From Aquipseudomonas alcaligenes MRY13-0052 (lineage in GTDB: Bacteria > Pseudomonadota > Gammaproteobacteria > Pseudomonadales > Pseudomonadaceae), in the NCBI GenBank assembly GCA_000474255.1, contig BATO01000043.1, forward strand, positions 1 to 51,108: a DNA stretch of 51,108 nt, given 5' to 3'. A program made the position numbers and the translations under genes. Of this stretch, positions 30,072-37,293 are shown piece by piece (position 1 is the stretch's first letter; every line of letters begins with the position of its first letter). The notes under the pieces were generated by a model. That model ran no database searches and had not been told where the DNA came from. It saw nothing but the letters and a program-made list of their open reading frames with translations.

Positions 30072-30974
30072 ATGCCCTTGCCGCACATCCTTCTCGCCCT
30101 GTTGGTGACCCTGGTCTGGGGCGTCAACTTCGTGATCATCAAGCTTGGCCTGGCGGAGTTCCCGCCGCTGCTGTTCTGCGCCCTGCGCTTCGCCCTGGCG
30201 GCCACGCCGCTGCTGTTCCTGCGCGGGCCGATGCCGGCACCGCTGTGGCGCATCGTGCAGATTGGCCTGCTGCTGGGGGTGTTCAAGTTCGGTGTGCTGT
30301 TCATCGGCATGAAGATCGGCATGCCCGCGGGGCTCACCTCCCTGGTTCTGCAGAGCCAGGTGTTCTTCACCATCCTCATCGCCGCCCTGTTGCTGGGCGA
30401 GCGGCCCAGCCGGCGCGGGGTGCTGGGCCTGGCGCTGGCGGCGTCCGGCCTGGTGCTGATTGGCCTGGAGCGGCCCATGGGCGACAGCCTGCTGGCCTTC
30501 GCGCTGGTGCTGGTGGCGGCCCTGGCCTGGGCGTTCGCCAACATCGCCACCAAGCGCGCGGGCGCCACCGACATGCTGCGGCTGATCTGCTGGGTGAGCC
30601 TGGTGCCGCCGCTGCCGTTGCTGGCGCTGTCCTGGGTGTTCGAGGGGCCGCAGGCGATGGCCGCAGCCTTCGAGCACGCCACCCTGGTGGGCTACGGCTC
30701 GTTGCTGTTCGTGGCCTTCGGCGCCACCACCCTGGGCTTCGCCATCTGGAGCTTCCTGCTCAGCCGCCACCCGGCGAGCCTGGTCACCCCCTTCGCCCTG
30801 GCGGTGCCCATCTCCGGGCTGCTGTCCGGCTGGCTGCTGCTGGACGAGGCGCTGAGCCCGGCCGGTTGGCTGGCCTGCGTCATCGTCTTCGTCGGCCTGG
30901 CGATCACCGTGCTGCCCAAGGGGCTGCTGGGCCGCCTGGTCAGTGGCAGCAGCCGCCCGACTCCAGGTCCTTGA
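30072..30974 (+). CDS. EamA-family (DMT) transporter
   Basis: A 300-residue, ten-helix protein with two EamA repeats: VTLVWGVNFVIIKLGL at the first helix and VLVAALAWAFANIATKRAGA at the start of the second repeat. It resembles E. coli EamA, an exporter of O-acetylserine and cysteine; substrate here is not shown. ATG 30072 is chosen over an in-frame GTG at 30063, and neither has a good ribosome site. The last 35 bp overlap the 3' end of cueR on the other strand. Confidence 0.9.
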   Translation: MPLPHILLALLVTLVWGVNFVIIKLGLAEFPPLLFCALRFALAATPLLFLRGPMPAPLWRIVQIGLLLGVFKFGVLFIGMKIGMPAGLTSLVLQSQVFFTILIAALLLGERPSRRGVLGLALAASGLVLIGLERPMGDSLLAFALVLVAALAWAFANIATKRAGATDMLRLICWVSLVPPLPLLALSWVFEGPQAMAAAFEHATLVGYGSLLFVAFGATTLGFAIWSFLLSRHPASLVTPFALAVPISGLLSGWLLLDEALSPAGWLACVIVFVGLAITVLPKGLLGRLVSGSSRPTPGP

Positions 30975-31341
30975 GGATCGGGCAGTCGGGACGGTGATCG
31001 CCCTGGCAGTGATCCACCAGTTCCTGCAGGGTGTCGCGCAGCCCCGCCAGCTCGGCGATCTTGCGGTTCAGTTCTTCGATGTGGTCGCGGGCCAGTGCCT
31101 TGACGTCGGCGCTGGCGCGGCCACGGTCCTGCCATAGCTGCAGCAGCTTGCCGACCTCCTCCAGGGAGAAGCCCAGGTCCCGCGAGCGGCGGATGAAGGC
31201 CAGGCTGTGCAGGTCCTGCTGGCTGTACTGGCGGTAGCCGCTGTCGCTGCGCCCGGCCTCGGGCAGCAGGCCGATGGATTCGTAGTAGCGGATCATCTTC
31301 GCGGTGAGCCCGCTTTTCTTCGCGGCCTGGCCGATGTTCAT
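30940..31341 (-). CDS. cueR: Copper-responsive MerR regulator CueR
   Basis: A 133-residue MerR-family activator. The N-terminal winged HTH reads MNIGQAAKKSGLTAKMIRYYESIGLLPEAGR. A dimerisation helix spans about 75-110. The metal loop has two Cys separated by seven residues (CQGDHRPDC), as C112 and C120 of E. coli CueR, which bind Cu(I), Ag(I) or Au(I). The CC near the C-terminus is also shared. It activates promoters with overlong spacers, and two such sites lie before copA and copZ here. It follows copA on the same strand by 88 bp with a REP between. Confidence 0.95.
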   Translation of the reverse strand: MNIGQAAKKSGLTAKMIRYYESIGLLPEAGRSDSGYRQYSQQDLHSLAFIRRSRDLGFSLEEVGKLLQLWQDRGRASADVKALARDHIEELNRKIAELAGLRDTLQELVDHCQGDHRPDCPILKDLESGGCCH

Positions 31342-31371
31342 GCATCTGTCCTCTCGGGTTGAGGTGTCCGG

Positions 31372-31408
31372 GCGCCCCGTGGGGGCGCTTGGCGAATGAA
31401 TCCGCCCC
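31372..31408. repeat. REP element between copA and cueR
   Basis: GCGCCCC at 31372-31378 pairs with GGGGCGC at 31382-31388, beside the REP core GGCGAATGAATCCGCCCC at 31391-31408. It could attenuate read-through from copA into cueR or stabilise copA mRNA. Confidence 0.65.
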
Positions 31409-31429
31409 TGCCAGAACAACGTCCTGGCG

Positions 31430-33832
31430 TCAGTCTTCCTTGGGTTCGTCCCCGGCCGGCTTCCAGGTCTTCAGCAGCAGGGCGTTGCTCACCACGCTGA
31501 CGCTGGAGAGTGCCATCGCGGCGCCGGCTACCACCGGGTTGAGCATGCCGGCGGCGGCGAGGGGGATGCCCACCAGGTTGTAGATGAAGGCCCAGAACAG
31601 GTTCTGGCGGATCTTGCCATAGGTGCGTCGGGCGATCTCCAGGGCGGCGGGCACCAGGCGCGGGTCGCCGCGCATCAGGGTGATGCCGGCGGCGTGCATG
31701 GCCACGTCCGTGCCACCGCCCATGGCGATGCCGACGTCCGCCGCCGCGAGGGCCGGGGCGTCGTTGATGCCGTCGCCGACCATCGCCACCACTGCGCCAC
31801 CGGCCTTGAGCCGTGCCACTTCGGCGGCCTTGTCTGCCGGCAGCACCTCGGCGTGCACGTCGTCGATGCCCAATGCCTCGGCCACCACCCGGGCGCTGCC
31901 ACGGTTGTCGCCGGTGATCAGGTGGCTGGCCACGTGGCGCTCGCGCAGGGCCTGCACGGCCTCACGGGCGCCGTCCTTGAGGCTGTCGCCGAAGGCGAAG
32001 AGGCCGATCACCCGTGCCTGGGGCTGCAGCTCCAGCAGCCAGGACAGGGTGCGGCCCTGGGCCTCCCAGGCCTCGGCGGAGGCCAGCAGGGCACCGCCGT
32101 CGAGCGTGCTTTCGTCCAGCAGGCGACGGTTGCCCAGGGCTAGCAGGCGCCCGTCCACCACACCCTGGATACCGCGCCCGGTGAGGGATTGGCTGTCCGC
32201 GACCTGGGGCACCGTCAGGGCGCGCTCGCTGCAGGCGTCGAGCACGGCCTTGGCCAGTGGGTGCTCGCTGCCGCGCTGCAGGGCGCCGGCCAGCGCCAGC
32301 AGGCTGGCTTCGTCGCCATCCGCGGCGCTCAGGTTGGTGATGCGCGGGGTGCCGGAGGTGAGGGTGCCGGTCTTGTCGAAGGCGACGGCGGTGACCGCGT
32401 GGGCGACCTCCAGGGCCTCGGCGTCCTTGATCAGGATGCCGTGGCGGGCGGCGACGCCGGTGCCGGCCATGATCGCTGTCGGCGTGGCCAGGCCGAGGGC
32501 GCAGGGGCAGGCGATCACCAGCACGGCGACGGCGTTGATCAGCGCGGTTTCCACGGGCGCGCCGGCCAGCAGCCAGCCGCCGAGGGTGGCCAGGGCGATC
32601 AGCAGCACCGCCGGGACGAACACCTGGCTGACCCGGTCCACCAGTTTCTGGATCGGCGCCTTGGCCGCCTGGGCGTCTTCCACCAGGCGGATGATGCGTG
32701 CCAGCACGGTTTCGCCGCCGATGGCGCTGGTGCGCACCCGCAGGCGGCCTTCGCCGTTGATGGCGCCACCGGTGACGCTATCGCCGGGGCGCTTGGGCAC
32801 CGGCAGGCTTTCACCGCTGATCAGGGCCTCGTCGGCGTGGCTCTGGCCTTCCAGCACCTCGCCGTCCACCGGGAAGCGCTCGCCGGGCTTCACCAGTACC
32901 TCGTCGCCCAGGCGCAGTTCGGCGATGGCCACCTCTTCCTCGCGGCCGTCGCGCAGGCGGATGGCCCGTTCCGGGCGCAGCGCTTCGAGGGCGCGGATGG
33001 CGGCGCTGGTCTGGCGCTTGGCGCGGCTTTCCAGGTACTTGCCCAGCAGCACCAGGGCGATGACCACCGCCGAGGCTTCGAAGTACAGGTGCGGCGTGTG
33101 GCCGGGGTGGGCGGTGGCCCATTGGTAGAGGCTCAGGCCGTAGCCGGCGCTGGTGCCGATGGCCACCAGCAGGTCCATGTTGCCGGCGCCGGCGCGCACG
33201 GCCTTCCAGGCGGCGCGGTAGAAGCGCGCACCGAGGATGAACTGCACCGGGGTGGCCAGGGCGAACTGCGCCCAGGCCGGCAGCATCCAGTGCAGGCCGA
33301 AGGGTTCCAGCAGCATCGGCAGCACCAGGGGCAGCGCCAGGGCCAGGGCGATGCACAGCGCCCAGCGCTCGCGGCGCAGGCGGCTGGCGGTGTCGTCGCT
33401 GGGCGGTGTCGCGGCATCCAGGGCGCGGGCGTGGTAGCCGGCCCGCTCCACGGCCTGCAGCAGCGTGCTGCGCTCCACTTCGCCGAGCAACAGCAGGTGG
33501 GCGCGCTCGGTGGCCAGGTTCACCGTCACCTCGCCCACCCCCGGCACCTTGGCCAGGGCGCGTTCCACACGGCCCACGCAGCTGGCGCAGGTCATGCCGT
33601 CGATGGCCAGTTCCAGGCGCTGGCCGGGCACCGCGTAGCCGGCACCTTCCACCGCCGCGCGCAGGGCCGGCAGGCTGTCACCCGGTGCTTCTATGCGGGC
33701 GCGCTCGGTGGCCAGGTTGACGCTGGCGGCCTTCACCCCAGGCACCTTGGCCAGGGCACGCTCCACGCGCCCGGCGCAGCTGGCGCAGGTCATCCCGGCA
33801 ATCGGCAGGTCGAACGAAACGGATGGATTCAT
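31430..33832 (-). CDS. copA: Cu(I)-exporting P1B-type ATPase CopA
   Basis: An 800-residue copper pump. Two N-terminal HMA domains carry GMTCASC (C16/C19 and C82/C85). Eight membrane helices are expected. The membrane copper site CPC lies in [17 protein letters not shown] near residue 443. The phosphorylation motif DKTGTLTSG is near 485, the [11 protein letters not shown] motif follows, and the hinge reads [16 protein letters not shown]. The last helices carry YN and MxxSS residues ([19 protein letters not shown]) that complete the Cu(I) site. AGGAGG precedes the ATG at 33832. A CueR-type promoter lies just upstream. Confidence 0.97.
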   Translation of the reverse strand: MNPSVSFDLPIAGMTCASCAGRVERALAKVPGVKAASVNLATERARIEAPGDSLPALRAAVEGAGYAVPGQRLELAIDGMTCASCVGRVERALAKVPGVGEVTVNLATERAHLLLLGEVERSTLLQAVERAGYHARALDAATPPSDDTASRLRRERWALCIALALALPLVLPMLLEPFGLHWMLPAWAQFALATPVQFILGARFYRAAWKAVRAGAGNMDLLVAIGTSAGYGLSLYQWATAHPGHTPHLYFEASAVVIALVLLGKYLESRAKRQTSAAIRALEALRPERAIRLRDGREEEVAIAELRLGDEVLVKPGERFPVDGEVLEGQSHADEALISGESLPVPKRPGDSVTGGAINGEGRLRVRTSAIGGETVLARIIRLVEDAQAAKAPIQKLVDRVSQVFVPAVLLIALATLGGWLLAGAPVETALINAVAVLVIACPCALGLATPTAIMAGTGVAARHGILIKDAEALEVAHAVTAVAFDKTGTLTSGTPRITNLSAADGDEASLLALAGALQRGSEHPLAKAVLDACSERALTVPQVADSQSLTGRGIQGVVDGRLLALGNRRLLDESTLDGGALLASAEAWEAQGRTLSWLLELQPQARVIGLFAFGDSLKDGAREAVQALRERHVASHLITGDNRGSARVVAEALGIDDVHAEVLPADKAAEVARLKAGGAVVAMVGDGINDAPALAAADVGIAMGGGTDVAMHAAGITLMRGDPRLVPAALEIARRTYGKIRQNLFWAFIYNLVGIPLAAAGMLNPVVAGAAMALSSVSVVSNALLLKTWKPAGDEPKED

Positions 33833-33857
33833 GGGCAATTCCTCCTGGGTTGCCCAC

Positions 33858-33888
33858 AGGATCGACCTTGACACGAGGGCAAGGTCAA
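33858..33888 (-). promoter_or_regulatory. CueR-activated promoter of copA
   Basis: Reading the minus strand, -35 TTGACC (33888-33883) is followed by a 19-bp spacer and -10 GATCCT (33863-33858). The spacer carries a dyad with ACCTTG and CAAGGT half-sites at 33865-33885. An overlong spacer centred on such a dyad is diagnostic of MerR-family control; the neighbouring cueR supplies the activator. The -10 lies 25 bp from the copA ATG. Confidence 0.88.
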
Positions 33889-33924
33889 GCGGCGAGTTGT
33901 CGCAGCGCTCCCTCTGTAGGGGCG

Positions 33925-34511
33925 AATTCATTGGCTCTGTCTGCGTTAGCTGTTGTGGTTTTAATGCAGACGCTCAAGCACCGCCATTTTCGGGCGCCAA
34001 AGGGTTCGTGCCACCTCCGCCGCATGGGTTTCGCTTCGCTCTAAACCATCCTACGAAAGCCGCCAGCCGCGGCGTACACCCGCAGGTGATGCGCACATCA
34101 ATGTGGGGATTCGAGCGAAGAACGTTGGAGCAGCCGCCAAACGCCCCTTTCAGGAGGCCGAGCGAATCGTCGTGAAACGAAGCGAAGCGGAGTAACAGCC
34201 GAAGGCTGGCCCGGAGGGTGAGCGAAGCGAGTCAAGGGGTTGAGCGACATGGATGTCGCGAGAGCCGCGATGGGCCAGGGATGGCCCTTCGCGGCGTGCC
34301 CCTGGAACGATGATGGAGCGAGGGAAGTCTGGCGAAGCCAGACCCGTATGCAGGGGCAAGCGTTTTTGGTTCCTTTTTTGTGGTTCGGCATCCCGACGAC
34401 TGAAAAAAGGGACTCGCCCGGGTGGGCGAAACCAAGAGCATCAACAAAACTCGGCAATCAACTGGGCTCAACTTTTCTAGCAACACTTAACGCAGATAGA
34501 GCCAATTCATT
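33925..34511. mobile_element. MITE-like non-autonomous element inserted in a REP
   Basis: A 571-bp element (33933-34503) has 23-bp terminal inverted repeats matching at 20 positions, each starting GGCTCT and sharing TCTGCGTTA (33933-33955; 34481-34503). It is flanked by the 8-bp direct repeat AATTCATT (33925-33932; 34504-34511). Removing the element and one repeat restores the perfect REP palindrome GGGCGAATTCATTCGCCC. It holds no credible transposase; open frames inside lack ribosome sites and family likeness. An 8-bp duplication with GG-starting ends fits families such as ISL3, IS6, IS256 or IS1595, but the parent is not identified. The interior includes a reversed copy of the repeat seen at 5948 and a run of hairpins. 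Confidence 0.85.
34244..34343. repeat. Three consecutive hairpins inside the element
   Basis: GCGACAT/ATGTCGC (34244-34259) has a 2-base loop. A 13-bp stem with one T/T mismatch (GCCGCGA, GGGCCA and their complements, 34264-34295) closes on GGGA. GTCTGGC/GCCAGAC (34327-34343) has a GAA loop. A run of perfect stems in one direction suggests a folded RNA or single-stranded DNA structure; no named RNA family is recognised. Confidence 0.6.
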
Positions 34512-34549
34512 CGCCCGGCGATCTCCCCATGAGCACAGGCTTTTTGGTG

Positions 34550-34612
34550 GAAGCGGATTCACCCGCGATGGCCCGGTACCGCCGCACTCGGTAGCCCGGG
34601 CTTCAGCCCGGG
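34550..34612. repeat. REP pair upstream of the secreted-protein gene 3' end
   Basis: A slightly imperfect GCGGATTCACCCGC is at 34553-34566 and a perfect CCCGGGCTTCAGCCCGGG at 34595-34612. The second is the reverse complement of the copies at 5823 and 9961. Both lie just past the stop of the gene at 34626-34997. Confidence 0.7.
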
Positions 34613-34625
34613 ACCGGGGCCTGGC

Positions 34626-34997
34626 TCAGGGATTGGACAGCGCCGGCGTCAGGTACAGGCCGGAGGTGTTCATCGCCAGGCGGTATTTGCGCACCTCGCC
34701 GGCCTCCAGGCTGATGGACTGCTGGCGCTGCTGCTCGATGCCGGGCTTGCAGCGGCCGGGGCCGAGCAGGCCGAGGCGGATGGAAACCGGGCCCGGTTGC
34801 AGGTTGACGGCAATGCTCTCGCCCTGCACCAGGCGTGCGGCGAGCTGGTCCTGCAGGTACAGGCCAACGTCGCAGCTGGTGGGCAGCTCGACCCGTTCGC
34901 GGGTGACGATCAGCACGCTGTAGTCGATGGGGGATTGCGCGCTGGCGGGGCCGGCGAGGGTGAGCAGGGCGAGCAGGCAGAAACGGCTGGGGGACAT
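34626..34997 (-). CDS. Secreted protein of unknown function
   Basis: A 123-residue protein with signal peptide MSPSRFCLLALLTLAGPASA, cleavage likely after residue 20. The mature part is beta-rich with two Cys, in PTSCDVGLY and GPGRCKPG, which could form a disulphide. No family recognised. GGAG lies 9 bp before ATG 34997; the frame extends upstream but without a ribosome site. Its 5' region faces copZ, and the CueR promoter of copZ lies 50 bp away in the other direction. A copper role is possible but has no support in the protein itself. Confidence 0.7.
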   Translation of the reverse strand: MSPSRFCLLALLTLAGPASAQSPIDYSVLIVTRERVELPTSCDVGLYLQDQLAARLVQGESIAVNLQPGPVSIRLGLLGPGRCKPGIEQQRQQSISLEAGEVRKYRLAMNTSGLYLTPALSNP

Positions 34998-35047
34998 GGC
35001 GGCGACTCCGGAACGGCATGGCTTGAGTGTAGGGGATCGCGGCGCGC

Positions 35048-35078
35048 TTGACCTTGCCACCGTGGCAAGCCCGAGACT
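35048..35078 (+). promoter_or_regulatory. CueR-activated promoter of copZ
   Basis: TTGACC at 35048-35053, a 19-bp spacer, and GAGACT at 35073-35078. The spacer region carries the perfect 17-bp palindrome CTTGCCACCGTGGCAAG (35053-35069), the best CueR-type dyad in the window. It matches the copA promoter in -35 and spacer length. Confidence 0.88.
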
Positions 35079-35110
35079 GATTCCAGACCCATCAACTCAG
35101 GAGTTGAACC

Positions 35111-35308
35111 ATGCAGATTCTCAAGGTAAGCGGCATGTCCTGCGGCCACTGCGTCCGCGCCATCACCCAGTCACTGCAGGCCCGCGACCCGGCGGCGGAG
35201 GTCCAGGTGGACCTGGGGGCCGGCGAGGTGCGGGTGGCCAGCCGGCTGTCCCTGGACGAGGTCCTGGCGGCGATCCGCGAGGAGGGCTACCAGGCCGCCG
35301 CGGCCTGA
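35111..35308 (+). CDS. copZ: Copper chaperone CopZ (HMA domain)
   Basis: A 65-residue single HMA domain with MSCGHC at 9-14, whose two Cys bind Cu(I). It has the beta-alpha-beta-beta-alpha-beta pattern and ends in AIREEGYQAAAA. It should bind cytosolic Cu(I) and pass it to CopA HMA domains or to CueR. AGGAG lies 8 bp before the ATG. A CueR-type promoter drives it. It converges with the TetR gene 7 bp later. Confidence 0.93.
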   Translation: MQILKVSGMSCGHCVRAITQSLQARDPAAEVQVDLGAGEVRVASRLSLDEVLAAIREEGYQAAAA

Positions 35309-35315
35309 CCCGTCC

Positions 35316-35945
35316 TCAGGCGCCCTGGTCCCAGTCGCGGAACATGCCGCGGAACAGGGTGCCGACCAGGATGCCGGCCTCGCGCTGTGGATCGAACAGC
35401 TCGGGGTCGCGCGTCCAGTCGGTGAACAGCCCGATCACCTGCGCGTGCAACGCGCGCGAGGCCAGGCGTGGGGTGAGGCCGTCCATCAGCCGCTCGACGC
35501 AGCCGGGGCGGGCGAAGAGCTCCTCGCACAGGTCGATGAACTGATTGACGAAGGCGTTGTGGCGATCCTCCGCCTCGCGCAGTTCCTCGGTGAATTCGCA
35601 GCGGTGCAGGAGGATGTTGAAGATGCGATGGCGCTGCTCGTCCAGGGCCAGGCTGGTGATGGCCTCCACGCACAACTCCAGCAGCGACTGCAGCAGGTCG
35701 CGGCCTTCGGCGCCGTGCAGGCGCTGGGCCATCTGCTCCGGGGGCAGGCGCACCTGGTTGAGCATCTCGTGGAACAGGTGGGCCTTGTTCTGGAAGTGCC
35801 AGTAAACGGCGCCACGGGTGACGCCCGCCGCCCGGGCGATCTGCTCGAGGGACGTGTGGGCGACACCGTTCTCGAGGAAGAGCACCTCGGCGGCAGCCAG
35901 GATATCGCTGCGGGTTTTCTCCGCTTCTTCTTTGGTTCTGCGCAT
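35316..35945 (-). CDS. TetR-family repressor of the RND pump (TtgR/AcrR-like)
   Basis: A 209-residue TetR protein starting MRRTKEEAEKTRSDILAAAE, with helix-turn-helix TSLEQIARAAGVTRGAVYWHFQNKAHLFHEML as in TtgR, AcrR and NalD. The C-terminal ligand domain (about 60-209) includes the TetR_C_2-type LLHRCEFTEELREA. It is divergent from the RND adaptor gene, the standard position for a local repressor. A TtgR-like operator lies between. Ligands are likely hydrophobic drugs or aromatics, by family. Confidence 0.92.
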   Translation of the reverse strand: MRRTKEEAEKTRSDILAAAEVLFLENGVAHTSLEQIARAAGVTRGAVYWHFQNKAHLFHEMLNQVRLPPEQMAQRLHGAEGRDLLQSLLELCVEAITSLALDEQRHRIFNILLHRCEFTEELREAEDRHNAFVNQFIDLCEELFARPGCVERLMDGLTPRLASRALHAQVIGLFTDWTRDPELFDPQREAGILVGTLFRGMFRDWDQGA

Positions 35946-36017
35946 AGCAGTTGGACGAATACTGTCTAGGCTTCTGTTCGGGGGCCAGAGTTTACCGATT
36001 TTGCAGTCGGATACTGC

Positions 36018-36041
36018 TTTTACAAGCGTGAACGTATGTAT
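36018..36041. promoter_or_regulatory. TtgR-like operator between the repressor and pump genes
   Basis: TTTTACAAGC followed by GTGAACGTATGTAT resembles the TtgR operator pattern TTTACAA...TGAATGTAAGTA. It lies in the 157-bp divergent region, 62 bp before the adaptor ATG. A separate GCAGT/ACTGC inverted repeat is at 36003-36017. Confidence 0.55.
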
Positions 36042-36102
36042 CCAGCCTTGACCTGTTTCCTGTTTTTGCCAATCGGGCGCTGTCATGGAATGGAGACGCA
36101 CT

Positions 36103-37281
36103 ATGCCGCTTTCACCCTCTTTCACCCTTTCGCTGCGCGTCTTCGCTATCGGCCTGATGTCCCTGGGCACGGTCGCCGAAGCGGCGGATGCCCCGGCCAA
36201 GGCGGCGCCACCGCCACCCGAGGTGCTGGTTGAAACGGTGAAGACCGCGCCCCTGCCGATGACCCTGGAATACGCCGGGCGCACTGCCGGCTACCGCGAG
36301 GTGGAAGTGCGCGCCCAGGTCAGCGGCATCCTCCAGGAGCGCACCTACCAGGAGGGCAGCAAGGTGCAGCGCGGCCAGGTGCTGTTCCGCATCGACCCGC
36401 GCACCTACCAGGCCGCCCTCGGCAGCGCCAAGGGCGCCCTGGCCCAGGAGCAGGCGCGCTACCGCCAGACCGAGCGCGACCTCAAGCGCATCCGCGAACT
36501 GCAGAAGAAGGGCTTCGCCAGCGAGAGCGAGCTGGACAATGCCGTCTCCAACTACGAACAGAGCAAGGCCAACGTGCAGGCCGCCGAAGCCAACGTGCAG
36601 GCCAAGCAGATCGACCTCGACTACACCACGGTGAAGGCGCCCATCACCGGCATGACCAGCAAGGAGACCCGCTCCGAGGGCAGCCTGGTGGTGGCCGGTG
36701 ATCCCAATTCCAGCCTGCTTACCCAGCTCACCCAGCTCGACCCCATCTACGTCAACTTCGGTTACCCGGACACCGAAGCCGAGCGCATCCGCGAGGACGT
36801 GCAGACCGGCAAGCTGACCCTGCCCGAGGGCGGCAAGATGGCCGCGGTGCTCAAGTTCGGCGATGGCTCCACCTACCCGCTGGAAGGCCGCGTCGACTTC
36901 ACCGACAGCTTCGTCAACACCGGCACCGGTACCGTCAGTGCCCGCGCCGTGGTGCCCAACCCCGAGCAGAAGCTGCTGCCCGGGCAGTTCGTGCGGGTGC
37001 TGGTCAAGGGGCTGAGCCGGCCCAAGGCGATCACCGTGCCCGAGCGCGCCCTGGCCCAGGGGCCGCGCGGCACCTTCGTCTACGTGGTGGACAAGGACGG
37101 CGTGGCGCGCATGCGCGAGGTCAAGACCGGCGACACCTCCGAGGGGCGCTGGGTCATCGAGTCCGGCATCGCCGAAGGCGACCGGGTGATAGTCGAGGGC
37201 CTGCCCAAGGTCAGGCCCGATTCGCCGGTCAAGGCCGTCGAAGCGAAGGACAAGCCCGCCGACCAGCCGCAACAATCCTGA
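36103..37281 (+). CDS. RND efflux periplasmic adaptor subunit
   Basis: A 392-residue membrane fusion protein: a signal sequence with cleavage likely near AEAADAP (about residue 27), a lipoyl/barrel-sandwich half VRAQVSGILQERTYQEGSKVQRGQVLFRIDP, an alpha-hairpin (about 100-165), the second lipoyl half, a beta-barrel and a membrane-proximal domain. No lipobox Cys is present, unlike MexA or AcrA, so it is not lipid-anchored. ATG 36103 with GGAG 9 bp upstream is favoured over an in-frame ATG at 36085. It joins the permease to an outer-membrane channel. The permease gene follows 12 bp later. Confidence 0.93.
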   Translation: MPLSPSFTLSLRVFAIGLMSLGTVAEAADAPAKAAPPPPEVLVETVKTAPLPMTLEYAGRTAGYREVEVRAQVSGILQERTYQEGSKVQRGQVLFRIDPRTYQAALGSAKGALAQEQARYRQTERDLKRIRELQKKGFASESELDNAVSNYEQSKANVQAAEANVQAKQIDLDYTTVKAPITGMTSKETRSEGSLVVAGDPNSSLLTQLTQLDPIYVNFGYPDTEAERIREDVQTGKLTLPEGGKMAAVLKFGDGSTYPLEGRVDFTDSFVNTGTGTVSARAVVPNPEQKLLPGQFVRVLVKGLSRPKAITVPERALAQGPRGTFVYVVDKDGVARMREVKTGDTSEGRWVIESGIAEGDRVIVEGLPKVRPDSPVKAVEAKDKPADQPQQS

Positions 37282-37293
37282 GGAGCGTCCGCC

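Noticed and set aside
34098-34457. Reverse-strand frames within the mobile element as possible proteins
   Set aside because: No ribosome site, no recognisable domain, and they run through hairpin arms; more likely non-coding element sequence.
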